Shown piece by piece: positions 14,059-22,516 of a DNA stretch of 64,000 bases. The stretch's first letter is position 1. Each line of letters begins with the position of its first letter. The DNA is taken from NCBI GenBank assembly GCA_963768165.1, contig CAVYHJ010000028.1:372001-436000 (forward strand), read 5' to 3'. The notes beneath the pieces were generated by a model. It did no database searches, was not told the origin of the DNA, and worked only from the letters and a program-made list of their open reading frames with translations. The DNA comes from CAVYHJ01 sp963768165 [NCBI: uncultured bacterium] (GTDB lineage Bacteria; UBP4; UBA4092). The translations under genes and the position numbers were made by a program.

Positions 14059-16593
14059 ATGTATAAGAAAAATGTGATACAAAAGCCCCTATTTCTTTTT
14101 CTAGGGATTTCATTATTAGTTTCCATATCAATTCCTGCCACACAATCAAATCCCTCACAAGTGGAACAAAGAGTGGATAAAATTCTTCAACAGATGACCC
14201 TGGAGGAAAAATTGGATTATATTGGCGGGTATGAAGATTTTTATATTCGAGCGATTGATCGGTTAAAACTACCGGCAATTAAAATGTCGGATGGTCCGAT
14301 TGGAGTTAGAAATTATGGGCCGACTACTGCCTATCCCGGGGGAATTGCCCTGGCAGCCACTTGGAATCCTGAATTGGCAGCCCGGTTTGGCACCTCAATT
14401 GGACATGATGGACGTGCCAGGGGTGTTCACATCTGGCTGGCTCCCGCAGTGAATATTTTCCGGTCACCACTTTGTGGCCGGAATTTCGAATATTTGGGTG
14501 AAGACCCTTACCTGGCGGGGAAAATGGTGGTACCCATTGTCCAAAATGTTCAAAAAGAAGGAGTCCTGGCTACCGTGAAACATTATGCCTGTAATAATAA
14601 TGAATACGGTCGGAATTACACCACCTCTGATATCGATGAAAGAACTTTACGGGAAATTTATTTACCGACCTTCAAAGCGGCTGTCACCGAAGGGAAAGCT
14701 GCCTGTGTTATGAATGCCTATAATATGGTCAATGGGATGTGGTGTACTGAAAATGATTTCCTGAATAATCAAGTCCTTAAAAAAGAATGGAAATTTGACG
14801 GTATCTTGATGTCGGACTGGGGTGCGACGCATAATGCATTGCGTGCTGCCTTGGGTGGATTAGATCTTGAAATGCCTTCTGCAAGATACATGAATCCATC
14901 CACCATGCTTTCCCTGCTAAAGGAGGGTAAAATTTCCAAAGAAATGGTGGATGATAAGGTTCGCCGGATTCTCCGGGTGATTACCAGGGCGGGTTTCCTG
15001 GATCGACCCCAGCAAATCAGTTCTATTCCTATCGATGACCCCGCCAGCCGGCAAACGGCTTTGGCTATGGCAAAAGAAGGAATTGTTCTTTTAAAAAATG
15101 ATAAAAATCTGTTGCCTCTAGTAGATAAAAAAATTAAATCGATTGCTATATTCGGACCCAATGCCACTCCCGGTATTCCGGAAGGCGGAGGGAGTGCTTT
15201 TACAACTCCCAATCGTACAGTAAGTATTTTGCAAGGGATTCAAGACCGGGCTCAAAATAATATTAAAGTTTCCTATAACCCTTTTACTCCGGAAAAAGAA
15301 TTGGATAAGGTTTTTAATTCTTCCAAATACCAATATGTTGCAGAAGACGGATCCATCAAAGAGGGGCTGCAAGCGCAATATTTCGATGTCCAGAGTTATG
15401 ACAGTACTTTTGCCAATCCGGTTTATAAAACAGTAGTGCCCACGGTTAACTATGATTGGAATAAAAATAGGCCCTCGGCGTTTACCACAGACCGGTTTGC
15501 CGTTCGGTTGACGGGACAAATTAAACCCGACCAATCCGGTGAGTATACCTTTGTGTTACGGTCGGATACTTTTGTAAAAATCTATTTGAATGATACGGTC
15601 ATATTAAATGACTGGTATTGGCATGGCATCCGGGTTCACATGGCTAAAGTTTCACTGGAATCGGGTAAGACCTATGATCTGAAAGTAGAGTTGTCCAGGA
15701 ATCGAAGACGGGCATCAGTGACTCAATTTGGTTGGGGGGATGTAACAGAACCGGTTTTTGCTGCGGATGCCGAGATGGCCAGAAAAGCTGATGTAGCCGT
15801 GGTTTGTATTGGATTTACCAGCTCGGAGGAAGGGGAAGGATTTGACCGGACTTTTGATCTTCCCTGGGGTCAAAAAGCACTGGTGGAAGCAGTTGTGGCT
15901 GCCAATCCTCATACCGTGGTTATCCTCAATAGCGGGGGAGGAGTCGCCATGCAGGATTGGATAAATAAAATCCCGGCCTTGATACAAGCATGGTATCCCG
16001 GTCAGGAAGGGGGGACAGCGCTCGCTGCAATCCTGTTTGGAGATATTAATCCTTCCGGTAAACTTCCGGCAACTTTTGAAAAAAAGTGGGAGGACAACCC
16101 TTCGTATCCTTATTATATGACCAAAGATGGAAAATCGGTTCCCTATACGGAAGGTGTATTTGTCGGATATCGGGGATACGATTCCAAAGAGATTGAACCC
16201 CAATTTTGTTTTGGTTATGGATTATCCTATACTCAATTTGGATATAGCAATTTAAAGATTACTCCTGCAACCAAATCAGGACAGAGTAAATTTAAAGTGA
16301 AGTTCAATATTAAAAATACCGGCGATCGGGCAGGTGCTGAAATAGCCCAGTTATATGTTCATGAATATAACCCACTCATCCCCAGACCGGTCAAAGAATT
16401 AAAAGGATTTAAAAAAGTTTATCTAAAACCCGGTGAATCTAAAACGATTGAACTTACTTTGGAGAAAGATGCGTTTTCTTATTTTGACCCGACTTCCAAA
16501 CAATGGGTGGCTGACCCGGGCGAGTTTGAGATACGCATTGGTTCTTCATCCCGGGATATCCGACTCCGTGGAGATTTACTGTTGAAGTCGTAG
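14059..16593 (+). CDS. Secreted GH3 glycoside hydrolase with PA14 domain
   Basis: This 844-residue enzyme most likely removes terminal glucose or related sugars from beta-glucosides outside the cytoplasm. Signal peptide at 1-~30 (LFLFLGISLLVSISIPATQS). The GH3 N-terminal barrel (~40-300) contains the nucleophile D253 in MSDWGATH and the substrate-binding KHYACNN. The second GH3 domain contains SSEEGEGFDR, where the acid/base Glu is expected. A PA14 carbohydrate-binding domain is inserted at ~430-560 and a fibronectin-III-like domain closes the protein. This architecture is that of beta-glucosidases, not NagZ. AAGGGAG precedes the ATG. The sugar kinase 42 bases downstream may use its product. 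Confidence 0.92.
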   Translation: MYKKNVIQKPLFLFLGISLLVSISIPATQSNPSQVEQRVDKILQQMTLEEKLDYIGGYEDFYIRAIDRLKLPAIKMSDGPIGVRNYGPTTAYPGGIALAATWNPELAARFGTSIGHDGRARGVHIWLAPAVNIFRSPLCGRNFEYLGEDPYLAGKMVVPIVQNVQKEGVLATVKHYACNNNEYGRNYTTSDIDERTLREIYLPTFKAAVTEGKAACVMNAYNMVNGMWCTENDFLNNQVLKKEWKFDGILMSDWGATHNALRAALGGLDLEMPSARYMNPSTMLSLLKEGKISKEMVDDKVRRILRVITRAGFLDRPQQISSIPIDDPASRQTALAMAKEGIVLLKNDKNLLPLVDKKIKSIAIFGPNATPGIPEGGGSAFTTPNRTVSILQGIQDRAQNNIKVSYNPFTPEKELDKVFNSSKYQYVAEDGSIKEGLQAQYFDVQSYDSTFANPVYKTVVPTVNYDWNKNRPSAFTTDRFAVRLTGQIKPDQSGEYTFVLRSDTFVKIYLNDTVILNDWYWHGIRVHMAKVSLESGKTYDLKVELSRNRRRASVTQFGWGDVTEPVFAADAEMARKADVAVVCIGFTSSEEGEGFDRTFDLPWGQKALVEAVVAANPHTVVILNSGGGVAMQDWINKIPALIQAWYPGQEGGTALAAILFGDINPSGKLPATFEKKWEDNPSYPYYMTKDGKSVPYTEGVFVGYRGYDSKEIEPQFCFGYGLSYTQFGYSNLKITPATKSGQSKFKVKFNIKNTGDRAGAEIAQLYVHEYNPLIPRPVKELKGFKKVYLKPGESKTIELTLEKDAFSYFDPTSKQWVADPGEFEIRIGSSSRDIRLRGDLLLKS

Positions 16594-16635
16594 GGGATCC
16601 GATAAAGGGATTTCAATAGAGAAGGAGAACCAATT

Positions 16636-17625
16636 TTGAGTATCACCTATTATATTGGTATAGACGGCGGAGGAACTAAAACCTACGGGCTCATCGCTGA
16701 TGAGAATGGCAAATTATTGGCTTCGACAAAACGCGACACCAGCAATTACCTCCAAGTCGGTATTGATAAAGCCAAAGAAAACCTACTGGGTATGATTAAC
16801 GACCTCTGCGAATCCCAAAACATTGATATCCTGACCTTTGATTATGCCGTACTTGGATTGGCGGGTGCCGGTCGGCAGGAAGACCGCGACATCATCATGA
16901 AAGCTCTCACGTCCTCCGGGTTACGTGTCCCGCAATTGGAAATTGTGCCTGACTTTACTATCGCTCTGGCAGGCGGTACCCTCGGAGAACAAGGGGTTAT
17001 TATTATTTCTGGTACCGGCTCTGTGGTTTTTGGTGTGAATGAATTTGGCGAAACTAAACGCGCCGGCGGGTGGGGCCATATTCTCGCGGATGAGGGCGCC
17101 GGTTACCAATTTGGTCAGGAAGCCCTCAAAGCCGTTATGCGATCATTCGATGGACGTGGCGCACCTACCAAACTCACTGACAAAATCCTGAAGCAACTGA
17201 ATCTCGAATCTCCCGAGAAACTGGTCAAATGGTCTCTCTCCGAGGGAATGCAAAAACCCAATATCGCAGCCTTCGCTCCCCTGGTTTTTGGTTCCATCAA
17301 CGAAGGGGACAAAGTCGCAGAGGCGATTCTCGAAAAAGCGGTAGACGGAATTGTCGAAATGGTTCAAGCGGTCGCCAAGGGTTTGGCGATTACGGATGAA
17401 CCTTTTAAAATAGTATTGGCAGGCGGTAATTTTAAACATCAACCTAAATTTGTAGATTTGCTCCGCAAGAAACTTAAATTGGTTGTCCCCAATGCCACCG
17501 CTGAGTTGCCGCGTTTTGAACCTGTTGTGGGTGCCATTATTTTAGCCATGAAAAATCAAGAGGTTCCCATTACCGAAGAAATCATCGCCAACATCGAATC
17601 CACCTTGCCTAACATGAGCTTGTAA
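16636..17625 (+). CDS. BadF/BadG-type sugar kinase, N-acetylglucosamine kinase-like
   Basis: A 329-residue cytoplasmic ATPase of the actin-like ASKHA fold, most similar in pattern to N-acetylglucosamine/glucosamine kinases. Phosphate-1 motif GIDGGGTKT (residues ~8-16), phosphate-2 region ISGTGSVVFG, then GGWGHILADEGAGY and the adenosine motif VLAGGNF. The start is a TTG at 16636, supported by AGAAGGAGAA just upstream and by the usual distance to the first motif. It probably forms an operon with the GH3 gene. The exact sugar is not provable here. Confidence 0.88.
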   Translation: MSITYYIGIDGGGTKTYGLIADENGKLLASTKRDTSNYLQVGIDKAKENLLGMINDLCESQNIDILTFDYAVLGLAGAGRQEDRDIIMKALTSSGLRVPQLEIVPDFTIALAGGTLGEQGVIIISGTGSVVFGVNEFGETKRAGGWGHILADEGAGYQFGQEALKAVMRSFDGRGAPTKLTDKILKQLNLESPEKLVKWSLSEGMQKPNIAAFAPLVFGSINEGDKVAEAILEKAVDGIVEMVQAVAKGLAITDEPFKIVLAGGNFKHQPKFVDLLRKKLKLVVPNATAELPRFEPVVGAIILAMKNQEVPITEEIIANIESTLPNMSL

Positions 17626-17631
17626 AATAAA

Positions 17632-17684
17632 GACCACCCCTTTTATTCCTCCTCCTTAATTAAGGAGGAGGCGAGGGGGTGGTC
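17632..17684. repeat. Long stem-loop after the sugar kinase gene
   Basis: Outer arms GACCACCCC and GGGGTGGTC enclose a perfect 24-base palindrome (17648-17671, half-site CCTCCTCCTTAA). It begins six bases after the kinase stop. There is no T-run, so it is not a classical terminator. The right half of the palindrome carries AAGGAGGAGG, which looks like a Shine-Dalgarno sequence but is 35 bases from the next start. Confidence 0.75.
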
Positions 17685-17701
17685 AAATTAAGGCCTTCAT
17701 C

Positions 17702-19003
17702 ATGATTGAAAAAGGCAAAGAACCAACGATCCGGGTTGGATTGATTCAGGACAGGGAAAATACCAAGTTTTCTATTGATAAATCGGTTTCTCTCGTCCCT
17801 GAAAAAGGGATGAAAATTAAATTAACTCCTCAAGGTAAAGAAACGTGGCGGATTTTTGCGAATGAGGGTTTGGTATGTGAGAATCTGACAACTCATGAAA
17901 AACATGCATATCCTGAAGCTGGTTTTATCCGGATTGAACCGGAAGATTTAAAAAATACCTTAACCGTTCTGCATGATGTGACCATCGGGATTCAATTTCA
18001 TTGGGAACGGGAAGAAGACGACGATTATCCGTATATTCTTGAATTCTGCAAATCCTCTGCTAAAAAAATTATGGCGATTAATGAATTGCCGGTCGAACGA
18101 TACCTCGAAAGTGTGATTTCTTCCGAAATGTCGGGCGATTGTCCCTCCGCCTTATTGCACGCCCACACGGTCATTGCCCGCAGTTGGCTCCTCGCGCAAA
18201 TGCAAAACCCTCCGCACGTCAATTATTTGGTTTGTCATGATGACCATTGCCAGCGCTATCAGGGAATGCGGCGATGGACAAAATCTGCCGGAAATGCGGT
18301 TAAGGATACCCACGGGGAAGTCCTCACGTATCAGGGTGAAATTTGTGACACGCGCTATTCCAAAAGTTGCGGTGGGATTACCGAGAATTTCGAAAATTGC
18401 TGGCCGCCTCAAAAAGTTTCTTATTGCCAAACCATTGTAGACGCGCCCGAAAATAAAATTTCTCCCGTACCGGATTTGACCAAAGAAGAAAATGTCCGTA
18501 CCTGGGTCACCTTCCGTCCCGCTTCTTTTTGCAATGCAACCCCGCAGGAACTCGAACGCCTGCTGGTCGAATATGATCGGGAAATCAAAGACCTTTTCCG
18601 CTGGGAAGTGATTTACTCCCAAGACGAAATTACTAAATTGATTGAGAGTAAAACCCAGAGAAAATTGGGACAGCTCAAAGAAATCAAAACTGGAAAAAGA
18701 GGACGTTCCGGTCGGTTATTATCAATTGACTTTATTGGCACCACCGGTAATATCCACGTGGACGACCAATTGGAAATCCGTCGGGTTCTTTCTCCCAGCC
18801 ATCTCTACAGCGCTTGTTTTGTCGTGGATACGGAAGGCGGAAAAGACAGCGTGCCGGATAAGTTTATATTGCGCGGTGGCGGTTGGGGTCACGGGGTCGG
18901 CTTATGCCAAATCGGTGCCGCCGTCATGTCCACCCACGGATACGATTACAAACAAATCCTCCAACATTATTACCGCGGTACCGAACTCACCCAATGGTGG
19001 TAA
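17702..19003 (+). CDS. SpoIID/LytB-domain protein
   Basis: SpoIID-domain proteins act on peptidoglycan glycan strands lacking stem peptides (lytic transglycosylase in SpoIID). The 433-residue protein has the family core LPVERYLESVISSEM (~135-150), the arginine-rich ARSWL segment, HCQRYQGM, YSKSCGG and the C-terminal GGGWGHGVGLCQIGAAVM. An N-terminal SH3-like region precedes it. Unlike most family members it shows no signal peptide or membrane anchor, so either export is unusual or it acts inside the cell. It is not evidence of sporulation by itself, since relatives occur in many non-spore-formers. Confidence 0.85.
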   Translation: MIEKGKEPTIRVGLIQDRENTKFSIDKSVSLVPEKGMKIKLTPQGKETWRIFANEGLVCENLTTHEKHAYPEAGFIRIEPEDLKNTLTVLHDVTIGIQFHWEREEDDDYPYILEFCKSSAKKIMAINELPVERYLESVISSEMSGDCPSALLHAHTVIARSWLLAQMQNPPHVNYLVCHDDHCQRYQGMRRWTKSAGNAVKDTHGEVLTYQGEICDTRYSKSCGGITENFENCWPPQKVSYCQTIVDAPENKISPVPDLTKEENVRTWVTFRPASFCNATPQELERLLVEYDREIKDLFRWEVIYSQDEITKLIESKTQRKLGQLKEIKTGKRGRSGRLLSIDFIGTTGNIHVDDQLEIRRVLSPSHLYSACFVVDTEGGKDSVPDKFILRGGGWGHGVGLCQIGAAVMSTHGYDYKQILQHYYRGTELTQWW

Positions 19004-19006
19004 AAT

Positions 19007-19054
19007 AGCGAACGTGCAATGAACGAGACTGATCTCGTTCATTGCACCCTCGCT
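19007..19054. repeat. Dispersed hairpin, copy 1 (loop CTGA)
   Basis: The core 14-base arm TGCAATGAACGAGA and its exact complement enclose the loop CTGA (stem 19014-19047 with one more pair). Flanks AGCGA and TCGCT lengthen the stem after a small internal loop. It starts ten bases after the SpoIID-like stop. The 32-base core is identical to the reverse complement of the hairpin at 36784-36827. Confidence 0.85.
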
Positions 19055-19224
19055 AGGATTGATTAGATTTAGGCTATAAATATCTCTCAAAAATCCCTAA
19101 AAATGATCCCATGGATACCCTAAATCATCCCCCATTGCTCAAGCTCCCCCCAAAACGCCACCGTCATCTAAAAATCCGCTCCCGAAGGAACAAATGGATA
19201 TAAGGTTTTTGCCTGTGTTTCCAT
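19050..19224 (-). pseudogene. Relic of a small gene, possibly glyoxalase/VOC-like
   Basis: An ATG at 19224, preceded by a strong GAGGAAAG ribosome binding site, opens with METQAKTLYPFVPSGADF and then hits a stop (19168-19170). Protein-like reading continues after it (TVAFWGELEQWG, and in a shifted frame GDDLGYPWDHF) with further stops. The opening resembles glyoxalase-like (VOC) proteins, but this is only a weak impression. It lies directly downstream of the unknown gene 19233-19973 on the same strand, so it may once have been its operon partner. Confidence 0.4.
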
Positions 19225-19232
19225 GTCTTTCC

Positions 19233-19973
19233 TCATTTTGTAGGGTCAGAAATAAATTTTCTGAATTCTAATGCAAAGCCTCGTATTCCATATATCAATT
19301 GGCCTATGGTATTCATCTCTTTGTTATAATCATACAATAACCCAGTATTGATTAGATCATTGCAATATAACTCGACTTGCCACGGTTGGTAAGTTTTAAG
19401 ATTGCTAATTATTCCTTGTATGTCAATTTTAAATTTATCTTGATTAGTGAGCGGCGGCCTGTCATACTGGATATAGATATATTGCAATACACAAACATCA
19501 TCATCTGTCAGGGTTTCTACAGCAGATATTACATTGTCTTTAATTTTTGACTTAGCTAATTCTTGTGTACAACAATTAACAAAAACATTTCTAAAACGAT
19601 TTATTTTTTCAGAGCTGTGAGTTTTACTCACTCTTTCAAAGATTCTTTCAAAAATATAATAGAATTCTTCTGAATTGAGAAAAGTTTTATCAATTTTAGT
19701 ATCTATAATACTTTTAAGTGCTTCGTCTGATAATTTAATAAACTCATATATTCGTTTGAGTTTTATTGAGATAGCCTTGTCAGAGAGATAGTCACCGATT
19801 ATTGGGCCTACTGTAGGGAAAAGATTAAATAGTATCTTTGCGATAGTACTACCATCATACTTTTTGGATAAGTAAGTTATTACTTCTTCGCCATGCTCAT
19901 CATGGTACTTTTTAATTTCATTTAATATTTCTTCTGTAGGTATTAGCTGGAATTGTGAATTATCTCCATTCAT
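19233..19973 (-). CDS. AT-rich protein of unknown function
   Basis: I do not recognise this 246-residue protein. It is mainly charged and helical, with one short hydrophobic stretch near 45-65 (AKILFNLFPTVGPIIGDYL) that could be an amphipathic or membrane-touching helix, and a C-terminal region (~170-240) reminiscent of winged-helix folds (DDDVCVLQYIYIQYD, LINTGLL). AAGGAAA precedes the ATG. Its G+C is very low (about 27% over 19561-19620 by hand count), in contrast to its neighbours, suggesting recent acquisition. It shares a 42-base promoter region with the divergent Gp37/Gp68-family gene. A defence or accessory function is possible but unproven. Confidence 0.6.
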   Translation of the reverse strand: MNGDNSQFQLIPTEEILNEIKKYHDEHGEEVITYLSKKYDGSTIAKILFNLFPTVGPIIGDYLSDKAISIKLKRIYEFIKLSDEALKSIIDTKIDKTFLNSEEFYYIFERIFERVSKTHSSEKINRFRNVFVNCCTQELAKSKIKDNVISAVETLTDDDVCVLQYIYIQYDRPPLTNQDKFKIDIQGIISNLKTYQPWQVELYCNDLINTGLLYDYNKEMNTIGQLIYGIRGFALEFRKFISDPTK

Positions 19974-19999
19974 AGGTAATTTCCTTTTTTTAGTCTATC

Positions 20000-20011
20000 A
20001 GATTATAATCT
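20000..20011. promoter_or_regulatory. Palindromic shared -10 of a divergent gene pair
   Basis: AGATTATAATCT is a perfect palindrome that contains TATAAT on both strands. On the plus strand the -10 (20004-20009) would place the transcript start at or next to the ATG at 20016, giving a leaderless message. On the minus strand it would give a leader of about 20 bases with an AAGGAAA ribosome binding site. Confidence 0.45.
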
Positions 20012-20015
20012 AAAT

Positions 20016-20735
20016 ATGTCTTCCAACTCCACCATCGAATGGACCGACTCGACTTGGAATCCAATAACCGGCTGTGACAAGATAAGTCCAGGATGTGGGC
20101 ATTGTTACGCGGAGACGTTTGCGGAACGGTTTCGCGGGGTGAAGGGACATCCCTTTGAACAAGGGTTTGATTTAAAACTCTGGCCGGAACGATTGAAATT
20201 ACCGTTGGAATGGAAAAAGCCCAAGACCATTTTCGTCAATTCCATGAGCGATTTGTTCCATGAAGATATCCCTACAGACTTTATCTTAAAAGTGTTTAAG
20301 ACCATGCAATTAGCGCATTGGCATCGCTTTCAAATTCTCACCAAACGTTCTGAACGACTTCTTGAACTGGACTCTTTGATTCCCTGGGAATCCAATATCT
20401 GGATGGGTGTCAGCGTGGAAAATCAAAAATATACCTACCGCATTGACCATTTGCGAAAAACTCACGCGCAAATTAAATTCTTGTCCTTGGAACCCCTGTT
20501 AGGCCCGTTACCATATTTGAATCTCAGAGAAATTGATTGGGCGATTGTCGGAGGGGAATCCGGTCCTCGTGCTCGACCTATGCAAGAAGACTGGGTGATT
20601 GATATCCGTAACCAATGCAAAAAATCCAGAGTCCCCTTCTTTTTCAAACAATGGGGCGGGGTGCAGAAAAAGAAAAACGGCCGTCTCCTCCAAGGCAAAA
20701 CTTATGATGAAATGCCCCTCTCAGTCGCCGCCTAA
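20016..20735 (+). CDS. Phage Gp37/Gp68-family protein (DUF5131)
   Basis: The 239-residue protein matches the DUF5131 family first named from phage Gp37/Gp68. It starts with [16 protein letters not shown] and has a C-x6-C-x2-C cluster (C20, C27, C30), resembling radical-SAM iron-sulfur sites; [38 protein letters not shown] and [12 protein letters not shown] are family hallmarks, and FFKQWGG closes it. Biochemical function is unsettled; relatives often sit on phages and mobile DNA beside three-Cys-motif partner proteins, which I do not see here. There is no Shine-Dalgarno sequence and the start lies on the expected transcription start. Confidence 0.88.
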   Translation: MSSNSTIEWTDSTWNPITGCDKISPGCGHCYAETFAERFRGVKGHPFEQGFDLKLWPERLKLPLEWKKPKTIFVNSMSDLFHEDIPTDFILKVFKTMQLAHWHRFQILTKRSERLLELDSLIPWESNIWMGVSVENQKYTYRIDHLRKTHAQIKFLSLEPLLGPLPYLNLREIDWAIVGGESGPRARPMQEDWVIDIRNQCKKSRVPFFFKQWGGVQKKKNGRLLQGKTYDEMPLSVAA

Positions 20736-20736
20736 C

Positions 20737-20790
20737 CCTTTTAAATAAAAAAACCTCGCCCACGTGAAGAAAAAAAAGCGGCAGAAAAGA
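20737..20790 (+). pseudogene. Remnant resembling the start of the gene at 21811
   Basis: Bases around 20744-20785 read IKKPRPREEKKAAEKKSP and then stop. This matches the N-terminal LNKKKPRPREEKS of the membrane protein at 21811, and the DNA (TTTTAAATAAAAAAA, then CCTCG, CCACGTGAAGAAAAA) is nearly identical. It looks like a truncated duplicate or one edge of a rearrangement; the rest of that gene is absent here. Confidence 0.45.
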
Positions 20791-20879
20791 AATCCCCATA
20801 ACGGCTGGGAGAACCAACCCCGTTCATGAGGACTAAAATTGCCAAAGATGTTGAAACTTTATAGGTTATAAAAAACAGA

Positions 20880-21614
20880 TTATCGGTTGAACAATTCCCA
20901 CTCATTTACACCTAAAGTTTCCGTATACATGACCGTTAGACTGGGTGAATTGACCAAGTTTTCAGAAGCGGAATAAATTCGCGCACTCCCGGAAGCACCT
21001 TCATCGCCGATCAGAATCCAACCGTTATTGGGTAGAGAACCATTCACCCACGCTTGCACATCCGATACCAAACCGGAGCCACTCCAGGCTTTAAGTCCTG
21101 CGGTAGAGCCGACATTGTTAAGAGCGCTGGTTAGCGACGAAAAATCACCGCCCGGTGTTGTCCAAGGAAGCGAAAAATTTTGACGGAATGCCCAGGAGGC
21201 ACCACCAGGAACCGGTTGCCCCCCTTGTCCACCCGCGACATTACCCCGACCGAGACCCGTCCCTTGTGACCAAGAATTTAAAACACGATAAAACACTTGA
21301 TTTCCGCTGAGACCGCCTGCCGCCCTTGTCATGTTAAGAGTGACGGTAACCGCACTGATGACAGCATCGGAAGGAATTGAAGAAAGATTAAATTGAAGCA
21401 ATAGCCGGCGCTTTGAGCCAGCCTGATTTTGTCCCACCCAATTCAGCAAATTTGCTCCCACATTATCGGTAGTGCTATCGGAATATAGGGTCGTATCGTA
21501 AATATTGGCGGTATCGGAACTAATCGTTATGGTCGTCGTATAAGCGGATTCCATTATTCCCAACAGGAATAATAGAACTACAAAAAACCAAAAATTGAAT
21601 GTTTTGTGTTTCAT
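20880..21614 (-). CDS. Secreted DNRLRE-domain protein
   Basis: A 244-residue exported protein with a signal peptide (FWFFVVLLFLLGIMESAYT) and a single DNRLRE-type beta-sandwich: the marker ANLLNWVGQNQAGSKRRLLLQF, LSSIPSDAVISAVTVTLN and the closing LVNSPSLTVMYTE. Such domains are found in surface or extracellular proteins of unknown detailed role. No PEP-CTERM or sorting signal is seen at the C terminus. AAAGGAGAAG upstream of the ATG is a strong ribosome binding site. It stands alone on this strand. Confidence 0.8.
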   Translation of the reverse strand: MKHKTFNFWFFVVLLFLLGIMESAYTTTITISSDTANIYDTTLYSDSTTDNVGANLLNWVGQNQAGSKRRLLLQFNLSSIPSDAVISAVTVTLNMTRAAGGLSGNQVFYRVLNSWSQGTGLGRGNVAGGQGGQPVPGGASWAFRQNFSLPWTTPGGDFSSLTSALNNVGSTAGLKAWSGSGLVSDVQAWVNGSLPNNGWILIGDEGASGSARIYSASENLVNSPSLTVMYTETLGVNEWELFNR

Positions 21615-21777
21615 GGCACTACTTCTCCTTTAGTTAAAATAAGTTAATCTTTTTAATGTAAAAAAGACCTATAGTAAAGAAACACCTGAGTGATAATAAT
21701 AGTTCCATACAATTTGGATGCTATCAAGACATTGAACGTCTAATTTTTCATTCACCAAAACCATATTTCTTAGGTTA

Positions 21778-21786
21778 TGCTATAAT
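21778..21786 (+). promoter_or_regulatory. Extended -10 promoter of the gene at 21811
   Basis: TGCTATAAT, a perfect extended -10. Transcription would start near 21793, leaving a leader of about 18 bases with GAGAG as a weak ribosome binding site. Confidence 0.5.
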
Positions 21787-21810
21787 CTGCCAATTGAGAG
21801 ATAGTTATAT

Positions 21811-22260
21811 ATGCCGGAACCATTATTTTTAAATAAAAAAAAGCCTCGTCCACGTGAAGAAAAATCATTGGAAGAATTGACGTTTGAATTATTGGATTAT
21901 AAAGAGGAACTTGATCGGTCCATTCAGGAATATGAAGATGCGGTACAGAGAATGAAACACAAAGACCGCGTTTGGACCCTGGTCACCCTGGCTATCTTGA
22001 TTTTAGTGGGGGTTATTCTGTACTTTTCCATTGGCGGGTTAAAGTTTTTGTTGGAACATCCGGAACAAGTCCGCCCTATTCTCTGGGCATGTTTGGGTTG
22101 TCTTTTACTGGGGTTTGTAGTGGCCCACTGGCTGGCACGGTGGGAACGCCGAGCTGATTTTAATGAAGACGTCATGCGACGACGACGGGAACAAGCTGCG
22201 ATTTATTACGCCGATTTGCTGGAACAATTGGAAAAATTAAAAGCAAAAAAGAAAACCTAG
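21811..22260 (+). CDS. Small membrane protein with coiled-coil flanks, unknown function
   Basis: A 149-residue protein I cannot assign. A charged helical N-terminal part (~18-52, LEELTFELLDYKEELDRSIQ) is followed by two membrane helices (~55-78 and ~88-108) and a second charged helix to the end (RRRREQAAIYYADLLEQLEK). Both termini should be cytoplasmic. A remnant of a similar N terminus lies 1 kb upstream (20737). It is followed after 256 bases by the HD-GYP gene, with its own promoter. Confidence 0.6.
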   Translation: MPEPLFLNKKKPRPREEKSLEELTFELLDYKEELDRSIQEYEDAVQRMKHKDRVWTLVTLAILILVGVILYFSIGGLKFLLEHPEQVRPILWACLGCLLLGFVVAHWLARWERRADFNEDVMRRRREQAAIYYADLLEQLEKLKAKKKT

Positions 22261-22413
22261 TTGACGAGTACATTTATTTAAATCAATTGTTTTAAAAATA
22301 TTCTGATACCAATCCCTTTTGCTTTATAATAAATCTAGACAAAACGAGACAGCAGCTCCGGAGACATATAAGCAACTGTCTCTAAAACTCATAAAACCTA
22401 ATATCACTAATTT

Positions 22414-22442
22414 TTACCACTTGTGAAAACTCGTGATATAAT
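22414..22442 (+). promoter_or_regulatory. Promoter of the HD-GYP gene
   Basis: TTACCA (22414-22419), 17 bases, then TATAAT (22437-22442) with an upstream TG (TGATATAAT). Transcription would start near 22449, about 68 bases before the GTG start. I saw no cyclic-di-GMP riboswitch in that leader. Confidence 0.6.
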
Positions 22443-22516
22443 GATGGTTATAATATGGGAAAAGTCTGAAGTAAATCGAAATAACTACGCAAGATATCTA
22501 TCAAGGAGGAAGGGTA

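Noticed and set aside
14059-16593. GH3 enzyme as NagZ in peptidoglycan recycling
   Set aside because: It has a signal peptide, PA14 and fibronectin-like domains and the SDWGATH motif of beta-glucosidases; NagZ is short and cytoplasmic.
17702-19003. SpoIID-like gene as evidence for a spore-former
   Set aside because: SpoIID/LytB domains occur widely in non-sporulating bacteria, and no other sporulation gene is present in the window.
22449-22516. Cyclic di-GMP riboswitch before the HD-GYP gene
   Set aside because: The leader is too short and lacks the GEMM core; only a weak GAGACAG/CTGTCTC pair is visible further upstream.
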